The notes under the pieces are model-generated. The model was not told where the DNA came from. It searched no databases and saw only the letters and a program-made list of their open reading frames with translations. From contig WQYQ01000015.1 in the NCBI GenBank assembly GCA_009781175.1, forward strand, positions 19,800-83,799: a stretch of 64,000 nucleotides of DNA, read 5' to 3'. Position 1 is the stretch's first letter. Each line of letters opens with the position of its first letter. The position numbers and the translations under genes were made by a program. The DNA is from Betaproteobacteria bacterium (lineage in GTDB: Bacteria; Pseudomonadota; Gammaproteobacteria; Burkholderiales; Rhodocyclaceae). Shown here piece by piece: positions 52,363 to 62,488 of this stretch.

Positions 52363-53450
52363 GATTTCGCCTCCATCAACGCTACGGTGCGCCGTTCGGT
52401 ACGGCGTGTTTTGTCGACAACCTGGCCGGCAAGCTGGCCACAAGCGGCATCGACATCGTCGCCGCGGGTCTTACGGATCGTCGTCACGATGCCGGCGTCG
52501 ATCAGAATTTTGCCGAAACGCCGGATACGTTCCGGGCGCGAGCGCTTGAAGCCGGAATCAGGGAACGGGTTGAACGGAATCAGGTTGAACTTACAAGGCA
52601 CGTCGCGGGTAAGCGCGATCAGGGCCCTAGCATGCACGTCGAGGTCATTGACCCCATCGAGCATCACATATTCGAAAGTAATGAAATCGCGCGGCGCCTT
52701 TTCGAGATAGCGCCGACAGGCCGCCATCAATTCAGCGAGCGGATATTTTTTGTTGATCGGCACGAGTTCGTCGCGCAGCGCATCATTCGGCGCATGCAGC
52801 GACACGGCGAGCGCGACCGGACAGACCTCGCGCAAGCGGTCAATCGCCGGCACGATGCCCGAGGTGGAAACGGTGACGCGGCGGCGCGAAAGGCCGTAGG
52901 CGTTGTCGTCGAGCATCAGATTCAGTGCAGCGACAACATTGTCGAAATTCGCGAGCGGTTCGCCCATGCCCATCAGCACAACGTTGCTGATGATGCGCTC
53001 CCCGTTCGGCGTGGCGCCCAAAAGACGGTTGGCGAGCCAGAGCTGACCAATGATTTCGGCGGCGGAAAGATTGCGATTGAAGCCCTGCCGGCCGGTGGAG
53101 CAAAACGCGCAATCGAGCGCGCAGCCGGCCTGCGACGAAACGCAGAGCGTACCGCGCCCCGTTTCCGGGATGAAAACCGTCTCGATCGCATTGGCGCTGC
53201 CGACGTCGAGCAGCCACTTGCGCGTACCGTCCGCGGAAACGCTGTCGCGCACTGGCACCGGCGGCACGATGCAAGCCTTCTCGTGCAACTGGGCGCGCAA
53301 AGACTTTGCGACGTCGGTCATCGCCTCAAAATCCGTCTCCCCGAAACGATGAATCCAGCGCAACACCTGGCGCGCACGAAAGGCTTTTTCACCCTGCGCG
53401 GCGAACCAGTCAGTCAGACCCTGGGCATCGAAATCGAGGAGATTCTGCAT
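52359..53450 (-). CDS. rlmN: Dual-specificity 23S rRNA/tRNA adenine-C2 methyltransferase RlmN
   Basis: A 363-residue radical SAM enzyme. The cluster motif is [12 protein letters not shown] (Cys-x3-Cys-x2-Cys), followed by [26 protein letters not shown] and [24 protein letters not shown] are also characteristic. It methylates A2503 in 23S rRNA and A37 in some tRNAs. It follows ndk by six bases. Confidence 0.96.
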   Translation of the reverse strand: MQNLLDFDAQGLTDWFAAQGEKAFRARQVLRWIHRFGETDFEAMTDVAKSLRAQLHEKACIVPPVPVRDSVSADGTRKWLLDVGSANAIETVFIPETGRGTLCVSSQAGCALDCAFCSTGRQGFNRNLSAAEIIGQLWLANRLLGATPNGERIISNVVLMGMGEPLANFDNVVAALNLMLDDNAYGLSRRRVTVSTSGIVPAIDRLREVCPVALAVSLHAPNDALRDELVPINKKYPLAELMAACRRYLEKAPRDFITFEYVMLDGVNDLDVHARALIALTRDVPCKFNLIPFNPFPDSGFKRSRPERIRRFGKILIDAGIVTTIRKTRGDDVDAACGQLAGQVVDKTRRTERRTVALMEAKS

Positions 53451-53456
53451 TGCTTA

Positions 53457-53882
53457 TCAGCGGCTATAGACGTTCATGCCGGGGAAGAAGAAAGCCACTT
53501 CCACGGCGGCCGTTTCGGGAGCATCCGAACCATGCACCGCATTGGCGTCGATGGAGTCGGCGAAGTCGGCGCGAATCGTGCCCGCGTCCGCTTTTTTCGG
53601 ATCGGTCGCGCCCATCAGCTCACGGTTTTTCGCAATTGCGTTTTCGCCTTCGAGCACCTGGATCATGACGGGACCGGAGGTCATGAAGGACACCAGATCC
53701 TTGAAGAAGGGACGCTCTTTATGCACCGCGTAGAACTGGCCGGCTTCCTGCGCGGACAGATGCGCCATTTTCGCGGCGATGACTTTCAGGCCAGCGCCTT
53801 CAAAACGCTGATAGATCTTGCCGATCACATTCTTCGCGACGGCATCCGGTTTGATAATCGAGAGGGTACGTTCGATGGCCAT
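53457..53882 (-). CDS. ndk: Nucleoside diphosphate kinase
   Basis: A 141-residue enzyme balancing NTP pools. It begins [18 protein letters not shown] and carries the catalytic histidine in [12 protein letters not shown]. It is the first gene of the minus-strand run that reaches purA at 38575. Confidence 0.97.
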   Translation of the reverse strand: MAIERTLSIIKPDAVAKNVIGKIYQRFEGAGLKVIAAKMAHLSAQEAGQFYAVHKERPFFKDLVSFMTSGPVMIQVLEGENAIAKNRELMGATDPKKADAGTIRADFADSIDANAVHGSDAPETAAVEVAFFFPGMNVYSR

Positions 53883-53924
53883 GTTCCAACTCCAAATCAG
53901 TCTGGGTAAAAAATCTAACTTTTA

Positions 53925-53930
53925 ATTATA
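53925..53930 (-). promoter_or_regulatory. Consensus -10 box upstream of ndk
   Basis: On the minus strand a perfect TATAAT lies 42 bases before the ndk ATG. The -35 region is poor. This is the most likely start point for the long ndk-to-purA run. Confidence 0.5.
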
Positions 53931-54050
53931 TCAGTTGTTTAGACCGCCCACTTCGAGGACTCTCCGCCACGCAAAAGAAACACAGCCGTGCGGCGTCCGC
54001 AGTATCGACCGGGCGATTCTAGCCCCGCGCCTCCCGCGCTGCGTTAGGAT

Positions 54051-56210
54051 TTGGCAATTCCCCCTATCGAGCCGCATCAGGTGTTGTCGACACAGACCCT
54101 CAAACATCAATTCCGCGATTGGCGCGAGGATCTTCTCGGGCTGTACTACCAGAACGGCGCGGTCGTCTCGCTCGGGCTGTGCTGCGTGGTGCTGCTTGCC
54201 GCGCAACTGACCTCCAGCGTCGGCGCGGCGGCGGCCGGGCTTGGGGCAATGTGCACCAGCATCGCCGACACCCCCGCCGGCCCGACGCGCCACAAACCGG
54301 CCGAACTTATGCTTGCCCTTGTCGGCGGCACACTGATCTCGCTGCTCGTCGGCCTTGTATCCCCCTATCACTGGGCGACAGCCGCCTGCATTGGAGGACT
54401 GAGCTTCATCACGGCTCTGATGCATGGTTTCGGACGTAAAGCAATACCGATATCCCTCGGCTTCCTGCTGCCAATGGTTCTGACGCTCGGCACGCCGATC
54501 CCGGATGCCCATGCGGCTCTATGGCATGCGCTGATGTTCAGCTTCGGCGGATTCATCTACATCCTCTGGGCGCTCCCCGTCGCGCGCCTGCTCGAACTGC
54601 GCACGCGCAGGCTCGTACTCGCCGAAGCGCTGAAAAACTTCGCACTGTACCAACGCGCCCGGGTCAAACTGTTCGATGGAAACATTGATCTCGACAGCGG
54701 TCTGCGGCAAGTCATCCAGCATGAAGACGCTCTCACCGAAGCACTGCAAACCGCACGTGAACTGCTCTTTCGCCAAATCCGCGGGCCGCGCGAACTCCGC
54801 CTCGCCGCTGCGCTGGTCGTCCTGCTCGACACCTTCGAAACCATATTGTCGATTCACAACAATGTGCAGGCCTTACGCCAAACCCGGCTGACCACGCCTC
54901 GCGCGCACCTAATCGAACTTGCCGAACATCTCGCGGAGTCAGCCGACCGGCAGGCCGCGGCGCTGCGGCGCGGCCTCTTGGCGCCCGAAGAGGATTACCG
55001 CGCACAACTCGCGCAAACGCGCAATGCCATCGATGCGGCGCGGCACCTCTCCAGCGCATCGTCCGAAGAGCAAAATGCTTACAACAACCTCAACTCGGCG
55101 CACAACAAACTCAAACACGCGATACACCTGATGCTGCGCATGCGCGAAATGCTCAGCAGCGACGAAGCCGCCCGCAGCACGCTTAGCACAATCAACCTGC
55201 GCGCCTTCCTGCAATCCGCGCGCTACAGTTTCGGCGTGCTGCGCGCTCAGCTCTACACGCGCTCACCGATCCTGCGTTTTGCGCTGCGTTTCACGCTCGC
55301 CATGCTGTGCGGCCTGTTGCTCACCAAACTGCTGCCCTACGGCATGCACGGCAGTTGGATCCTCCTAACAATCGGCGTCACCATGCGCGCCAACTACGCC
55401 CTTTCAAGCCAGCGCCGTATCGACCGCGTCCTCGGTGATTTTTTCGGCTGCGTATTCGCGGCCGCGCTGCTGCGCCTCGCAGCAATAATCGCCCCGCTTA
55501 TCGGCGTCATCTGCGTCGGACTCACGCGCGTGTATGGCCAACGCAACTACCAGATCAGCTCGACAGCGGGCTGCATCATGGGCTTGCTGCTGCTGCACTA
55601 CCTCGCGCCAGGCAGCGGTTTGCTAATTTCACAACGGCTGCTCGACAGTGTGATTGGCGCGACGATTGCGGCGCTCTTTTCCTTCGTGCTGCCGCATTGG
55701 GAAGCGCACGACATCCCTCGTCTCGTCGCGGGGCTGATGCGCGCCACCCGCGCCTACACCGACCAGGCGTTGCGCTTCAATGACAACCCCACCCGCTATC
55801 GGCTCGCCCGCAAAGGCATGACAGATGCAATCTCGGTGCTCTCGGGCGCCTTGCGCCGCATGCTGATCGAACCGGAAAGCCACCGCCTCGATGTCGCCGC
55901 GCTGGAGCGCCTGCAAGCCTGCGCAAACCTGCTGGCTTCGCAATTCGCATCGGCACAGGTTCATCTGCGCAATTTGCACGGCACGCAATGGTACGCCTCG
56001 GGCGCGGCCGAAGTATTTCTGGCGCTCGCGCGCGCCCGCACGCTCGCGGCGCTCAACGGAGAAATTCAGTCCACCGTGGAAAAACCAAACGCCGAACACG
56101 CTTCAGCCAGCCTGCAAGCGCTGCAGCGCCTGCTGATTCAGATCGAGGAACAGGCGAGCTTTCTACCCAAGGCAGCGGCCGAGGCGGTTGCTTTGCCCAT
56201 GCGCGCCTGA
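54051..56210 (+). CDS. FUSC/YccS-like membrane protein
   Basis: A 719-residue protein with two blocks of about six transmembrane helices (about 35-185 and 405-545). A cytoplasmic helical domain lies between them and another after the second block. This is the FUSC/YccS/aromatic-acid-exporter layout. A conserved stretch in the second block is GSWILLTIGVTMRANYALSSQRRIDRVLGDFFGC. The family is linked to efflux of aromatic acids or other small acids, but the substrate here is unknown. The start is uncertain: TTG at 54051 or GTG at 54081. Confidence 0.8.
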   Translation: MAIPPIEPHQVLSTQTLKHQFRDWREDLLGLYYQNGAVVSLGLCCVVLLAAQLTSSVGAAAAGLGAMCTSIADTPAGPTRHKPAELMLALVGGTLISLLVGLVSPYHWATAACIGGLSFITALMHGFGRKAIPISLGFLLPMVLTLGTPIPDAHAALWHALMFSFGGFIYILWALPVARLLELRTRRLVLAEALKNFALYQRARVKLFDGNIDLDSGLRQVIQHEDALTEALQTARELLFRQIRGPRELRLAAALVVLLDTFETILSIHNNVQALRQTRLTTPRAHLIELAEHLAESADRQAAALRRGLLAPEEDYRAQLAQTRNAIDAARHLSSASSEEQNAYNNLNSAHNKLKHAIHLMLRMREMLSSDEAARSTLSTINLRAFLQSARYSFGVLRAQLYTRSPILRFALRFTLAMLCGLLLTKLLPYGMHGSWILLTIGVTMRANYALSSQRRIDRVLGDFFGCVFAAALLRLAAIIAPLIGVICVGLTRVYGQRNYQISSTAGCIMGLLLLHYLAPGSGLLISQRLLDSVIGATIAALFSFVLPHWEAHDIPRLVAGLMRATRAYTDQALRFNDNPTRYRLARKGMTDAISVLSGALRRMLIEPESHRLDVAALERLQACANLLASQFASAQVHLRNLHGTQWYASGAAEVFLALARARTLAALNGEIQSTVEKPNAEHASASLQALQRLLIQIEEQASFLPKAAAEAVALPMRA

Positions 56211-56251
56211 ATACGTATTTACACAGAGCCGCGCAATGATCGCAAGTATGG

Positions 56252-56266
56252 TAAGGTAATACCTTA
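56252..56266. promoter_or_regulatory. Palindromic operator before the toxin-antitoxin genes
   Basis: TAAGGTA-A-TACCTTA is a perfect 15-bp palindrome, 22 bases before the antitoxin start codon. Ribbon-helix-helix antitoxins usually bind such sites to repress their own operon. Confidence 0.65.
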
Positions 56267-56288
56267 AGATACTCAAATGGAGCCCACT

Positions 56289-56579
56289 ATGACTGCCGCC
56301 GTCATTCGCCCCGTGGCGATCAAGATCGACGAGGACACCAAGGCTCGCGTGAAGCGTCTGGCTGAGGCGCGCCAGCGCACGCCGCACTGGCTGATGCGTG
56401 AAGCGATCATCCAATACGTCGAGCGCGAGGAAAAGCGCGAGGCGTTCCGCCAGCACACGTTCAAGGCGTGGGAAGAGTATCGCACCACCGGACTACACGC
56501 GACGGCCGAAGAGGTGGATGCGTGGCTTGCCCAACTCGAACAGGGCAAGGACATCGAGCCGCCTGAATGCCACGTCTGA
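56289..56579 (+). CDS. Ribbon-helix-helix (CopG/ParD-like) antitoxin
   Basis: A 96-residue protein. RPVAIKIDEDTKARVKRLAEARQRTPHWLMREAIIQYVEREE is a ribbon-helix-helix DNA-binding domain, followed by an acidic tail likely to bind the toxin. The ATG at 56289 is chosen because GGAG lies six bases upstream; ATG 56277 is in frame but has no ribosome site. It overlaps the toxin gene by 13 bases, the classic arrangement. Confidence 0.88.
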   Translation: MTAAVIRPVAIKIDEDTKARVKRLAEARQRTPHWLMREAIIQYVEREEKREAFRQHTFKAWEEYRTTGLHATAEEVDAWLAQLEQGKDIEPPECHV

Positions 56580-56857
56580 TCTGGTCACGACAGGCGCTGC
56601 TTGATGTGCAGCGCCTGTATCGCTTCCTGGTGTCCAAGAACCTCGACGCTGCCAAGCGGGCGGTGAAGGCCGTTCGCCAAGGGGTGAAGGTGCTGGGCCA
56701 ACGGCCTGGGATTGGCCGCCCTATCGAGGACACGCCCGACGAGTTCCGCGAGTGGATCATTGACTTCGGCGACAGCGGCTACGTCGCCCGCTACCGCATC
56801 GACCCAGATGCCGTCACGATCCTTGCAGTGCAGCACAAAAAGGAAGTGGGCTCCTGA
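56567..56857 (+). CDS. RelE/ParE-family toxin
   Basis: A 96-residue protein with the RelE/ParE fold: LIWSRQALLDVQRLYRFLVSKNLDAAKRAVKAVRQGVKVL, then RPGIGRPIEDTPDEFREWIIDFGDSGYVARYRIDPDAVTILAVQHKKE. The GYVARYR strand and terminal HKKE match ParE-like toxins that act on gyrase, but RelE-like ribonuclease activity cannot be excluded. It is paired with the upstream antitoxin. Confidence 0.88.
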   Translation: MPRLIWSRQALLDVQRLYRFLVSKNLDAAKRAVKAVRQGVKVLGQRPGIGRPIEDTPDEFREWIIDFGDSGYVARYRIDPDAVTILAVQHKKEVGS

Positions 56858-56923
56858 TGGACGCTCGTTGCGGCCGCTGTGCGGCAACTCACCACCTCTC
56901 TCGCATAGCTCCTGAACAAGCTC

Positions 56924-59900
56924 TCAGCGCGGCCGGCTTTCCCAAATTTTCTGCAAGCGCTTCACGCTGACCGGCATCGGCGTTTTCAGCTCCTGCGCAA
57001 ACAAGCCGACACGCAATTCTTCGAGCAGCCAGCGGAACTCTTCGAGTTGCGGGTCGATGACGCCGGCCTTGGCTTTCGCGAGCGATTCCCGCTCGAAAGG
57101 CTGTGCAAGCAACTTCCATTCGGCCATCAACTGCGCATCACGCGCCGGGTTGTTGCGCAGCTTGTCGATCCGCACGCCCGCGGCTTTCAGGTAGCGCGCA
57201 AAGTGCGCGAGCCGCTCGAACGGATAGGCGAGGAGAAAATTCTTCGGCATCAGCCTGGCGATCTGCTGCTGCAGATCGGCCAGCGCATCGGGCGAATTTT
57301 TGAGCGTGGCGAAGCGTTTCGTCAGCGACACCTGCTCCGCGACCAGCGCCGCCGCGAGCCGCATCAGCTCCTGCGCAACCAGCGAGATCCGCGTTTTCGC
57401 ATCCTGCGCACGCCGGGCGAAAGCCTCGGCGTTCCCAGGCAGCGGGTCCATCAGGCATGTGCGCTCCAAGGTCGCGGCGACAAGCTGCGTCTTAAGCTCG
57501 GCCTCGCCGCCGAAGGGCATGAATTGCAGGGCAAGCTCGCGCAAACCGGGCAATTTTTCGACGGCCTTGACTTGATCCTTGAGCGCCAAGGCGAAAAGCC
57601 GCGCGAGTCCTTTGCGATGCACGCGCGCCGCCTCCTCTTCGGTATCGAGCGCCGTCAAACTCACCGAGTCGCCATCATCCTGCAAGGCGGGAAAACCGAT
57701 CACGCTGCGGCCGGCAACTTTGACCTCAAGCAGCTCGGGCAATTCGCCAAAAGTCCACGCGGTTAAACCGCTCAAGACCTGCGCGGGCGCTGCGGGCTTT
57801 TCCACGGCTACAGGCTGTTCGCGCTCCGCCGCGCGGCTCGTTTCGGGCTGCGGCGTTCCGGCATTCTGCGCCTTGGGCGCAAGTTTCAATCCGGCAAGCT
57901 GCGCGCCGAGCGAGCCCGGCGTCTGCGCCGCCTTGAAGGCCGCCTGCACCTGATCGCGCAAGCGCGCGCGCAGCTCCGGCAGATTGCGCGACATGCCGAG
58001 CACGCGGCCATGCTCATCAATCACGCGGAAATTCATGAAGCAATGCGGATTCAGATTTTCGAGCCGGAAGCTTTCCTGCGGCAACTTGAGCGAAACCTTG
58101 TCCTCGACAAACTTCTGCAGCGCGCGCACCAGGCCATCCTCGCGCGAGAACTCACCCGCATCGGCCGCCGCGATGAAGTCCTTCGCGCTCTGCCCGATCG
58201 GCTGCAAGCGGTGCCGATGTTTCTGCGGCACGGTCTTCAACAGCGCCGCGACCTTCTCTTCGAGCAAGCCCGGCACCAGCCATTCGCAACGCGCGAGCGG
58301 GATCTGGTTCAGCATCGCTAGCGGCACGCTGAGCGTTACGCCGTCTTCGGGGTCGTTCGGTTCGTGCAGATAAGCGAACTTGAGCTTTTGACCCAGCACC
58401 TCGAAACCCGCCGGGAATTTATCGCTGGACGCGCCTGCGGCCTCATGCCGCATCAACTGCTCGCGCACCAGATGCAAACACTTCCCGTTGCGCTTTTCTG
58501 CCGCTTTGCGCCAAGCCTCGAAGCCGCGCAGATCGACGACATCTTCGGGAATCTGCGCGTCATAAAAAGCATAGATCAACTGCTCGTCGACAAGCACGTC
58601 GGGCCGGCGCGTTTTATGTTCGAGCCGTTCGATCTCCGCCATCAAACGCCGGTTGTGCGTGAGGAAACCCATCTGCCGCAGGGCCGCCTCATCGATTTCG
58701 CCCTGCACCAAACCTTCGCGGATCAACAACTCGCGGCACAGCTTGGGATCGTGCTCGGCATACCCAACCGCGCGCCGCGGATACAGCGTGACGCCATGCA
58801 GCACGCCGCGCTCCCAGGCGCGCACTGCGCCGAAGCGCTTTTCCCAATGCGGCTCATAAACGCTGCGCCGAACCAGATGCGCGCCGACCTCTTCGACCCA
58901 CTCGGGCTCGATCCTGGCAATGCAGCGCGCATAAAGCCGCGAGGTGTCGATGAGTTCCGCGGCCATCAGCCACTTGCCCGCATTTTTCTTCAGATACGAG
59001 CCCGGATGCGGCCAGAACTTGATCCCGCGCGCGCCAAGGTAGGAGCCGGCCGCCGGCCCCGCCGCATCCTCGACCTTGCAGCCGATATGCCCGAGCAAAC
59101 CCGCCAACAGCGCTTTATGGATCGCCTCATACGCGGCGGGCAGTTCGCTTTCCTTCCAGCCATGCTCAGCGCACAGCGTATGCAACTGGGCGTGAATATC
59201 GCGCCACTCGCGCATCCGCAGCCAATTGAGGAAATGCTGTTTGCACCAGGCTTTCTGCTTCGATGAGGACTCGTGTTTCCAGATCTGGTCGAACACGCGC
59301 CACAGGTTCCAGTACCAAAGGAATTCGCTCTTCGGCTCGTCCTTCGCGTGCTCGGGCGCGGCGCGGAACTTCGCATGCGCCTGATCCGCAGCGCCGCTCT
59401 GCTCCTGCGGCCGCTCGCGCGGGTCCTGCACCGAAAGCGCGGCGGCGATGACGAGCACTTCGCACAGCGCGCCGCGATCGCGCGCGGCGAGAATCATGCG
59501 GCCGATCTTCGGGTCCAGCGGCAGCTTCGCGAGTTCGCGCCCAACAGCGGTCAGTTCGTTCGTGTCATCCGTCGCACCCAATTCGTTGAGGAGCTGATAG
59601 CCATCCGCGATCATGCGCGGCAGCGGCGGTTCGAGGAACGGAAATTCTTCGACCGCGCTCAGGCGCAGGGACTTCATGCGCAAAATCACGCCTGCGAGCG
59701 AGGAGCGCAGAATTTCGGGGTCGGTATGCGCCGGCCTGCGGGCGAAGTCCTCTTCGGCGTAAAGCCGGATGCAAATGCCGTTCTGCACGCGGCCGCAGCG
59801 GCCCGCGCGCTGCTTCGCCGCCGACTGCGCGATCTTTTCGATCTGCAACAGCTCGACCTTGTTGCGATGCGAATAACGGTTGACGCGCGCCAGCCCGGTG

Positions 59901-61033
59901 TCGACGACATAGCGGATGCCCGGCACCGTCAGCGAGGTTTCGGCCACGTTCGTCGACAACACCACGCGGCGGCCGTTCGAGCGCGAAAACACGCGCGTCT
60001 GCTCCGCCGCGGTCTGGCGCGCGAACAAAGGCAGAATCTCAGCGCCCGGCGGATGGTTCTTGCGCAGCGCCTCGGCGGCCTCGCGAATCTCGCGCTCGCC
60101 GGGAAGGAACACGAGCACATCGCCCGGCCCTTCGCGCTGCAGCTCCGCCACGGCGTCGCAAATCGCCTCGTATAAATCACGGTTCGGATTCGCATTGCGG
60201 CCTTTCGGCTCCGCGACGCGCACGCCCGCGCGGACGAGCGGCTTCTCGCTTTCGCTCTCATCCTCGATCGGCCTGTAGCGCAACTCGATCGGATACAGCC
60301 GCCCCGACACTTCGATGACCGGCGCGGGTTTGCCGTCGGCGGCAAAGTGATTCGCAAAACGTTCGGCATCAAGCGTCGCCGAAGTCACGATGACTTTCAG
60401 ATCCGGCCGCTGCGGCAAAAGCTGTTTCAAATAGCCGAGCAGGAAATCGATATTGAGGCTGCGCTCGTGCGCCTCGTCGATAATCAACGTGTCATACGCC
60501 GCGAGCAGCGGATCGCCCTGCGTTTCCGCCAGCAGGATGCCGTCGGTCATCAGCTTGATGTAGCTCTCGCGCTGCGTGTGATCGGTAAAGCGCACTTTGT
60601 AGCCGACCAGCGTGCCGAGTTCGCTGTGCAGTTCTTCCGCGATGCGGTCCGCCGTCGCCCGCGCGGCAAGACGCCGCGGCTGCGTATGCCCGATCAAACC
60701 CGCTTCGCCGCGGCCGAGTTCGAGACAGATCTTCGGTAACTGCGTCGTCTTGCCCGAGCCGGTTTCACCGCAAACGATGACGACCTGATGCGCGCGGATC
60801 GCCTCGGCAATCTCCGCCCGCCGCCCGCTGACCGGAAGCGCTTCGGGGAAATCCGGTTTGGGCAAGTTCGCGCGCCGCGCCGCGCGCGCCGCAATCGAAG
60901 CCTCGAATTTCGCGCGCAAGGTTTCGGGCAAATCTGCAAGCGCGGCTGCTCGCCGCGGCAGTTCGCGTAATGCGCGGCGCAAACGCGGGCGGTCGGAGGA
61001 AAGAACAAGGTCGATTAATTGGGGCTGGGACAT
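56924..61033 (-). CDS. hrpA: ATP-dependent RNA helicase HrpA
   Basis: A 1369-residue DEAH-box helicase. Walker A is GETGSGKTTQLPK (about 87-99) and Walker B is IIDEAHERS. The SAT motif VTSATLDAERF, QRAGRCGR motif VI, the HA2 and OB-fold regions and the long C-terminal DUF3418 domain of HrpA follow. It unwinds RNA and helps rescue stalled ribosomes. An in-frame GTG at 61060 is a possible longer start; MSQPQLIDLVLSSDR is preferred. The nearest gene on its 3' side is the toxin gene, convergent with it. Confidence 0.94.
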   Translation of the reverse strand: MSQPQLIDLVLSSDRPRLRRALRELPRRAAALADLPETLRAKFEASIAARAARRANLPKPDFPEALPVSGRRAEIAEAIRAHQVVIVCGETGSGKTTQLPKICLELGRGEAGLIGHTQPRRLAARATADRIAEELHSELGTLVGYKVRFTDHTQRESYIKLMTDGILLAETQGDPLLAAYDTLIIDEAHERSLNIDFLLGYLKQLLPQRPDLKVIVTSATLDAERFANHFAADGKPAPVIEVSGRLYPIELRYRPIEDESESEKPLVRAGVRVAEPKGRNANPNRDLYEAICDAVAELQREGPGDVLVFLPGEREIREAAEALRKNHPPGAEILPLFARQTAAEQTRVFSRSNGRRVVLSTNVAETSLTVPGIRYVVDTGLARVNRYSHRNKVELLQIEKIAQSAAKQRAGRCGRVQNGICIRLYAEEDFARRPAHTDPEILRSSLAGVILRMKSLRLSAVEEFPFLEPPLPRMIADGYQLLNELGATDDTNELTAVGRELAKLPLDPKIGRMILAARDRGALCEVLVIAAALSVQDPRERPQEQSGAADQAHAKFRAAPEHAKDEPKSEFLWYWNLWRVFDQIWKHESSSKQKAWCKQHFLNWLRMREWRDIHAQLHTLCAEHGWKESELPAAYEAIHKALLAGLLGHIGCKVEDAAGPAAGSYLGARGIKFWPHPGSYLKKNAGKWLMAAELIDTSRLYARCIARIEPEWVEEVGAHLVRRSVYEPHWEKRFGAVRAWERGVLHGVTLYPRRAVGYAEHDPKLCRELLIREGLVQGEIDEAALRQMGFLTHNRRLMAEIERLEHKTRRPDVLVDEQLIYAFYDAQIPEDVVDLRGFEAWRKAAEKRNGKCLHLVREQLMRHEAAGASSDKFPAGFEVLGQKLKFAYLHEPNDPEDGVTLSVPLAMLNQIPLARCEWLVPGLLEEKVAALLKTVPQKHRHRLQPIGQSAKDFIAAADAGEFSREDGLVRALQKFVEDKVSLKLPQESFRLENLNPHCFMNFRVIDEHGRVLGMSRNLPELRARLRDQVQAAFKAAQTPGSLGAQLAGLKLAPKAQNAGTPQPETSRAAEREQPVAVEKPAAPAQVLSGLTAWTFGELPELLEVKVAGRSVIGFPALQDDGDSVSLTALDTEEEAARVHRKGLARLFALALKDQVKAVEKLPGLRELALQFMPFGGEAELKTQLVAATLERTCLMDPLPGNAEAFARRAQDAKTRISLVAQELMRLAAALVAEQVSLTKRFATLKNSPDALADLQQQIARLMPKNFLLAYPFERLAHFARYLKAAGVRIDKLRNNPARDAQLMAEWKLLAQPFERESLAKAKAGVIDPQLEEFRWLLEELRVGLFAQELKTPMPVSVKRLQKIWESRPR

Positions 61034-61309
61034 TAAAAACCGAGGGGAGTCAAAGTGCACAATTTTGTGATTTTACCGCCGTGGATGTCGCCACTCGCGC
61101 TTGTGCCTGCATATGGCGAATGGCCGAAAGCCGTTCGCCTTTGCTACGACAAAACAATTTTTTACGCTTTTGTCCGTGTGCACAATATTCCACATGCATG
61201 GACATGAAGGGTGTTGTACAGTCGCTCATTGCATGCTTTCAGCATTTTCCCGTGCAGCCCATGGCCAAGACTGGCAGGGTAAGCCACTGTTCGACTCACA
61301 GGCGTCACG
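61034..61309. other. Intergenic region with three small inverted repeats
   Basis: This gap between divergent hrpA and the acyltransferase gene contains CACAA/TTGTG (61058-61069), a stem GGCGAA-GGC/GCC-TTCGCC (61115-61139) and GACAAAA/TTTTGTC (61148-61174). The string GTGCACAA occurs twice (61055 and 61178). No gene is supported. These may be operator or leader structures for either gene. Confidence 0.4.
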
Positions 61310-62356
61310 ATGTCCTCTTCCCCAACCCCTGCCGCATTCAACAGGCATCTTGACTATCTCGACGGGTGGCGGGGACTTGCAATCGTATTCCTATTGATCG
61401 GCCACTTTTTCCATCCACCCGGCATTAATTTCGGCTCGGTAGGCGTCAGCTTCTTCTTCGTGCTGTCCGGTTACCTCATGGGACAGTTGCTGTTTGTCAA
61501 AAACACAAAAATTCCCGTTTTCTACCGGCGTCGAATTTCAAGAATTATTCCAGCTCATCTGTGTTTCATCCTCTGCATTTGTATTTACTTTCTTATTTCC
61601 GCTCAGCAGATCAACTGGAATGAAACCGTCGCTGCGCTATTTTTTTTCAACAACTATGCAACCGGCGAGCTGGAACGCAACGTAATGCCATTCGGCCATA
61701 TTTGGTCGCTTTCGGTTGAAGAGCACAGCTATATTTTGTTGTCACTTGTAGCGATTGTCGTGCGGACGAGCCGGATTCCCGCAAAACGGCTCGTCGCTGC
61801 TTTCACGTTTTTCTTCTCGGCAATGGGTTTTTGGTACTGGACACAGTACAACGGCAGAGAGCTTGATTTCGGCCACTGGTTGAGAACGGAAGTTTCCGCT
61901 TATGGCATATTCATTTCGGTTCTATTAATGCTGGCATTCTTGACCCGGAAAATTCCCGTGCAGTCCGCCTTGATATATCCGGTGCTCATAGGTGCGGGCA
62001 TCATGTCGCATTGGTGGTCAATTCCGAAACCCATTCAAACGACGCTTGGAGTTGGCCTGTTCGCGTTCGCGCTTAATCTCCTGGCGGCGGCGCCCCAGTC
62101 AATCAAGAATCTACTCTCAATCAAGCCTTTACGGATGATGGGGCAGTGGTCGTTTTCAATCTATCTTTGGCAGCAGCCGTTTTATCTCGCCGCAAGCAAA
62201 GGCCTTTTACCGATACCAATAGCACTTTTCCTGGCAATGGCTTGCGCCCTTGCGTCTTTTCACTTGGTCGAACAACCTGTCCGGAACTATTTAAACAAAG
62301 TCTGGGGGCGCGACCGCTCCATAAAATTACAATCACGTAGTCCGGCAACGGGATAA
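61310..62356 (+). CDS. Membrane acyltransferase, OafA/YrhL family
   Basis: A 348-residue protein with about ten transmembrane helices. HLDYLDGWRGLAIVFLLIGHFFHPP has the family's R-G-x-A..H motif. Then come FFFVLSGYLMGQLLF, FYRRRISRIIPAH and the late WSFSIYLWQQP. Relatives O-acetylate lipopolysaccharide, exopolysaccharide or peptidoglycan. The acceptor is unknown. Its base composition is visibly more AT-rich than the neighbouring genes, which with its location suggests transfer. Confidence 0.85.
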   Translation: MSSSPTPAAFNRHLDYLDGWRGLAIVFLLIGHFFHPPGINFGSVGVSFFFVLSGYLMGQLLFVKNTKIPVFYRRRISRIIPAHLCFILCICIYFLISAQQINWNETVAALFFFNNYATGELERNVMPFGHIWSLSVEEHSYILLSLVAIVVRTSRIPAKRLVAAFTFFFSAMGFWYWTQYNGRELDFGHWLRTEVSAYGIFISVLLMLAFLTRKIPVQSALIYPVLIGAGIMSHWWSIPKPIQTTLGVGLFAFALNLLAAAPQSIKNLLSIKPLRMMGQWSFSIYLWQQPFYLAASKGLLPIPIALFLAMACALASFHLVEQPVRNYLNKVWGRDRSIKLQSRSPATG

Positions 62357-62488
62357 TAGTCTTCGCTCTGTTTTCCGCCTTTCAAATGCACCAGGGCATG
62401 AGCCGGATCGGCGGTAATATTCGAACAGATCCGCTGTGGCAGTGCGACGCTTCAGTAAAACACCAGAAAGTCCATTGGCACTTCAATT

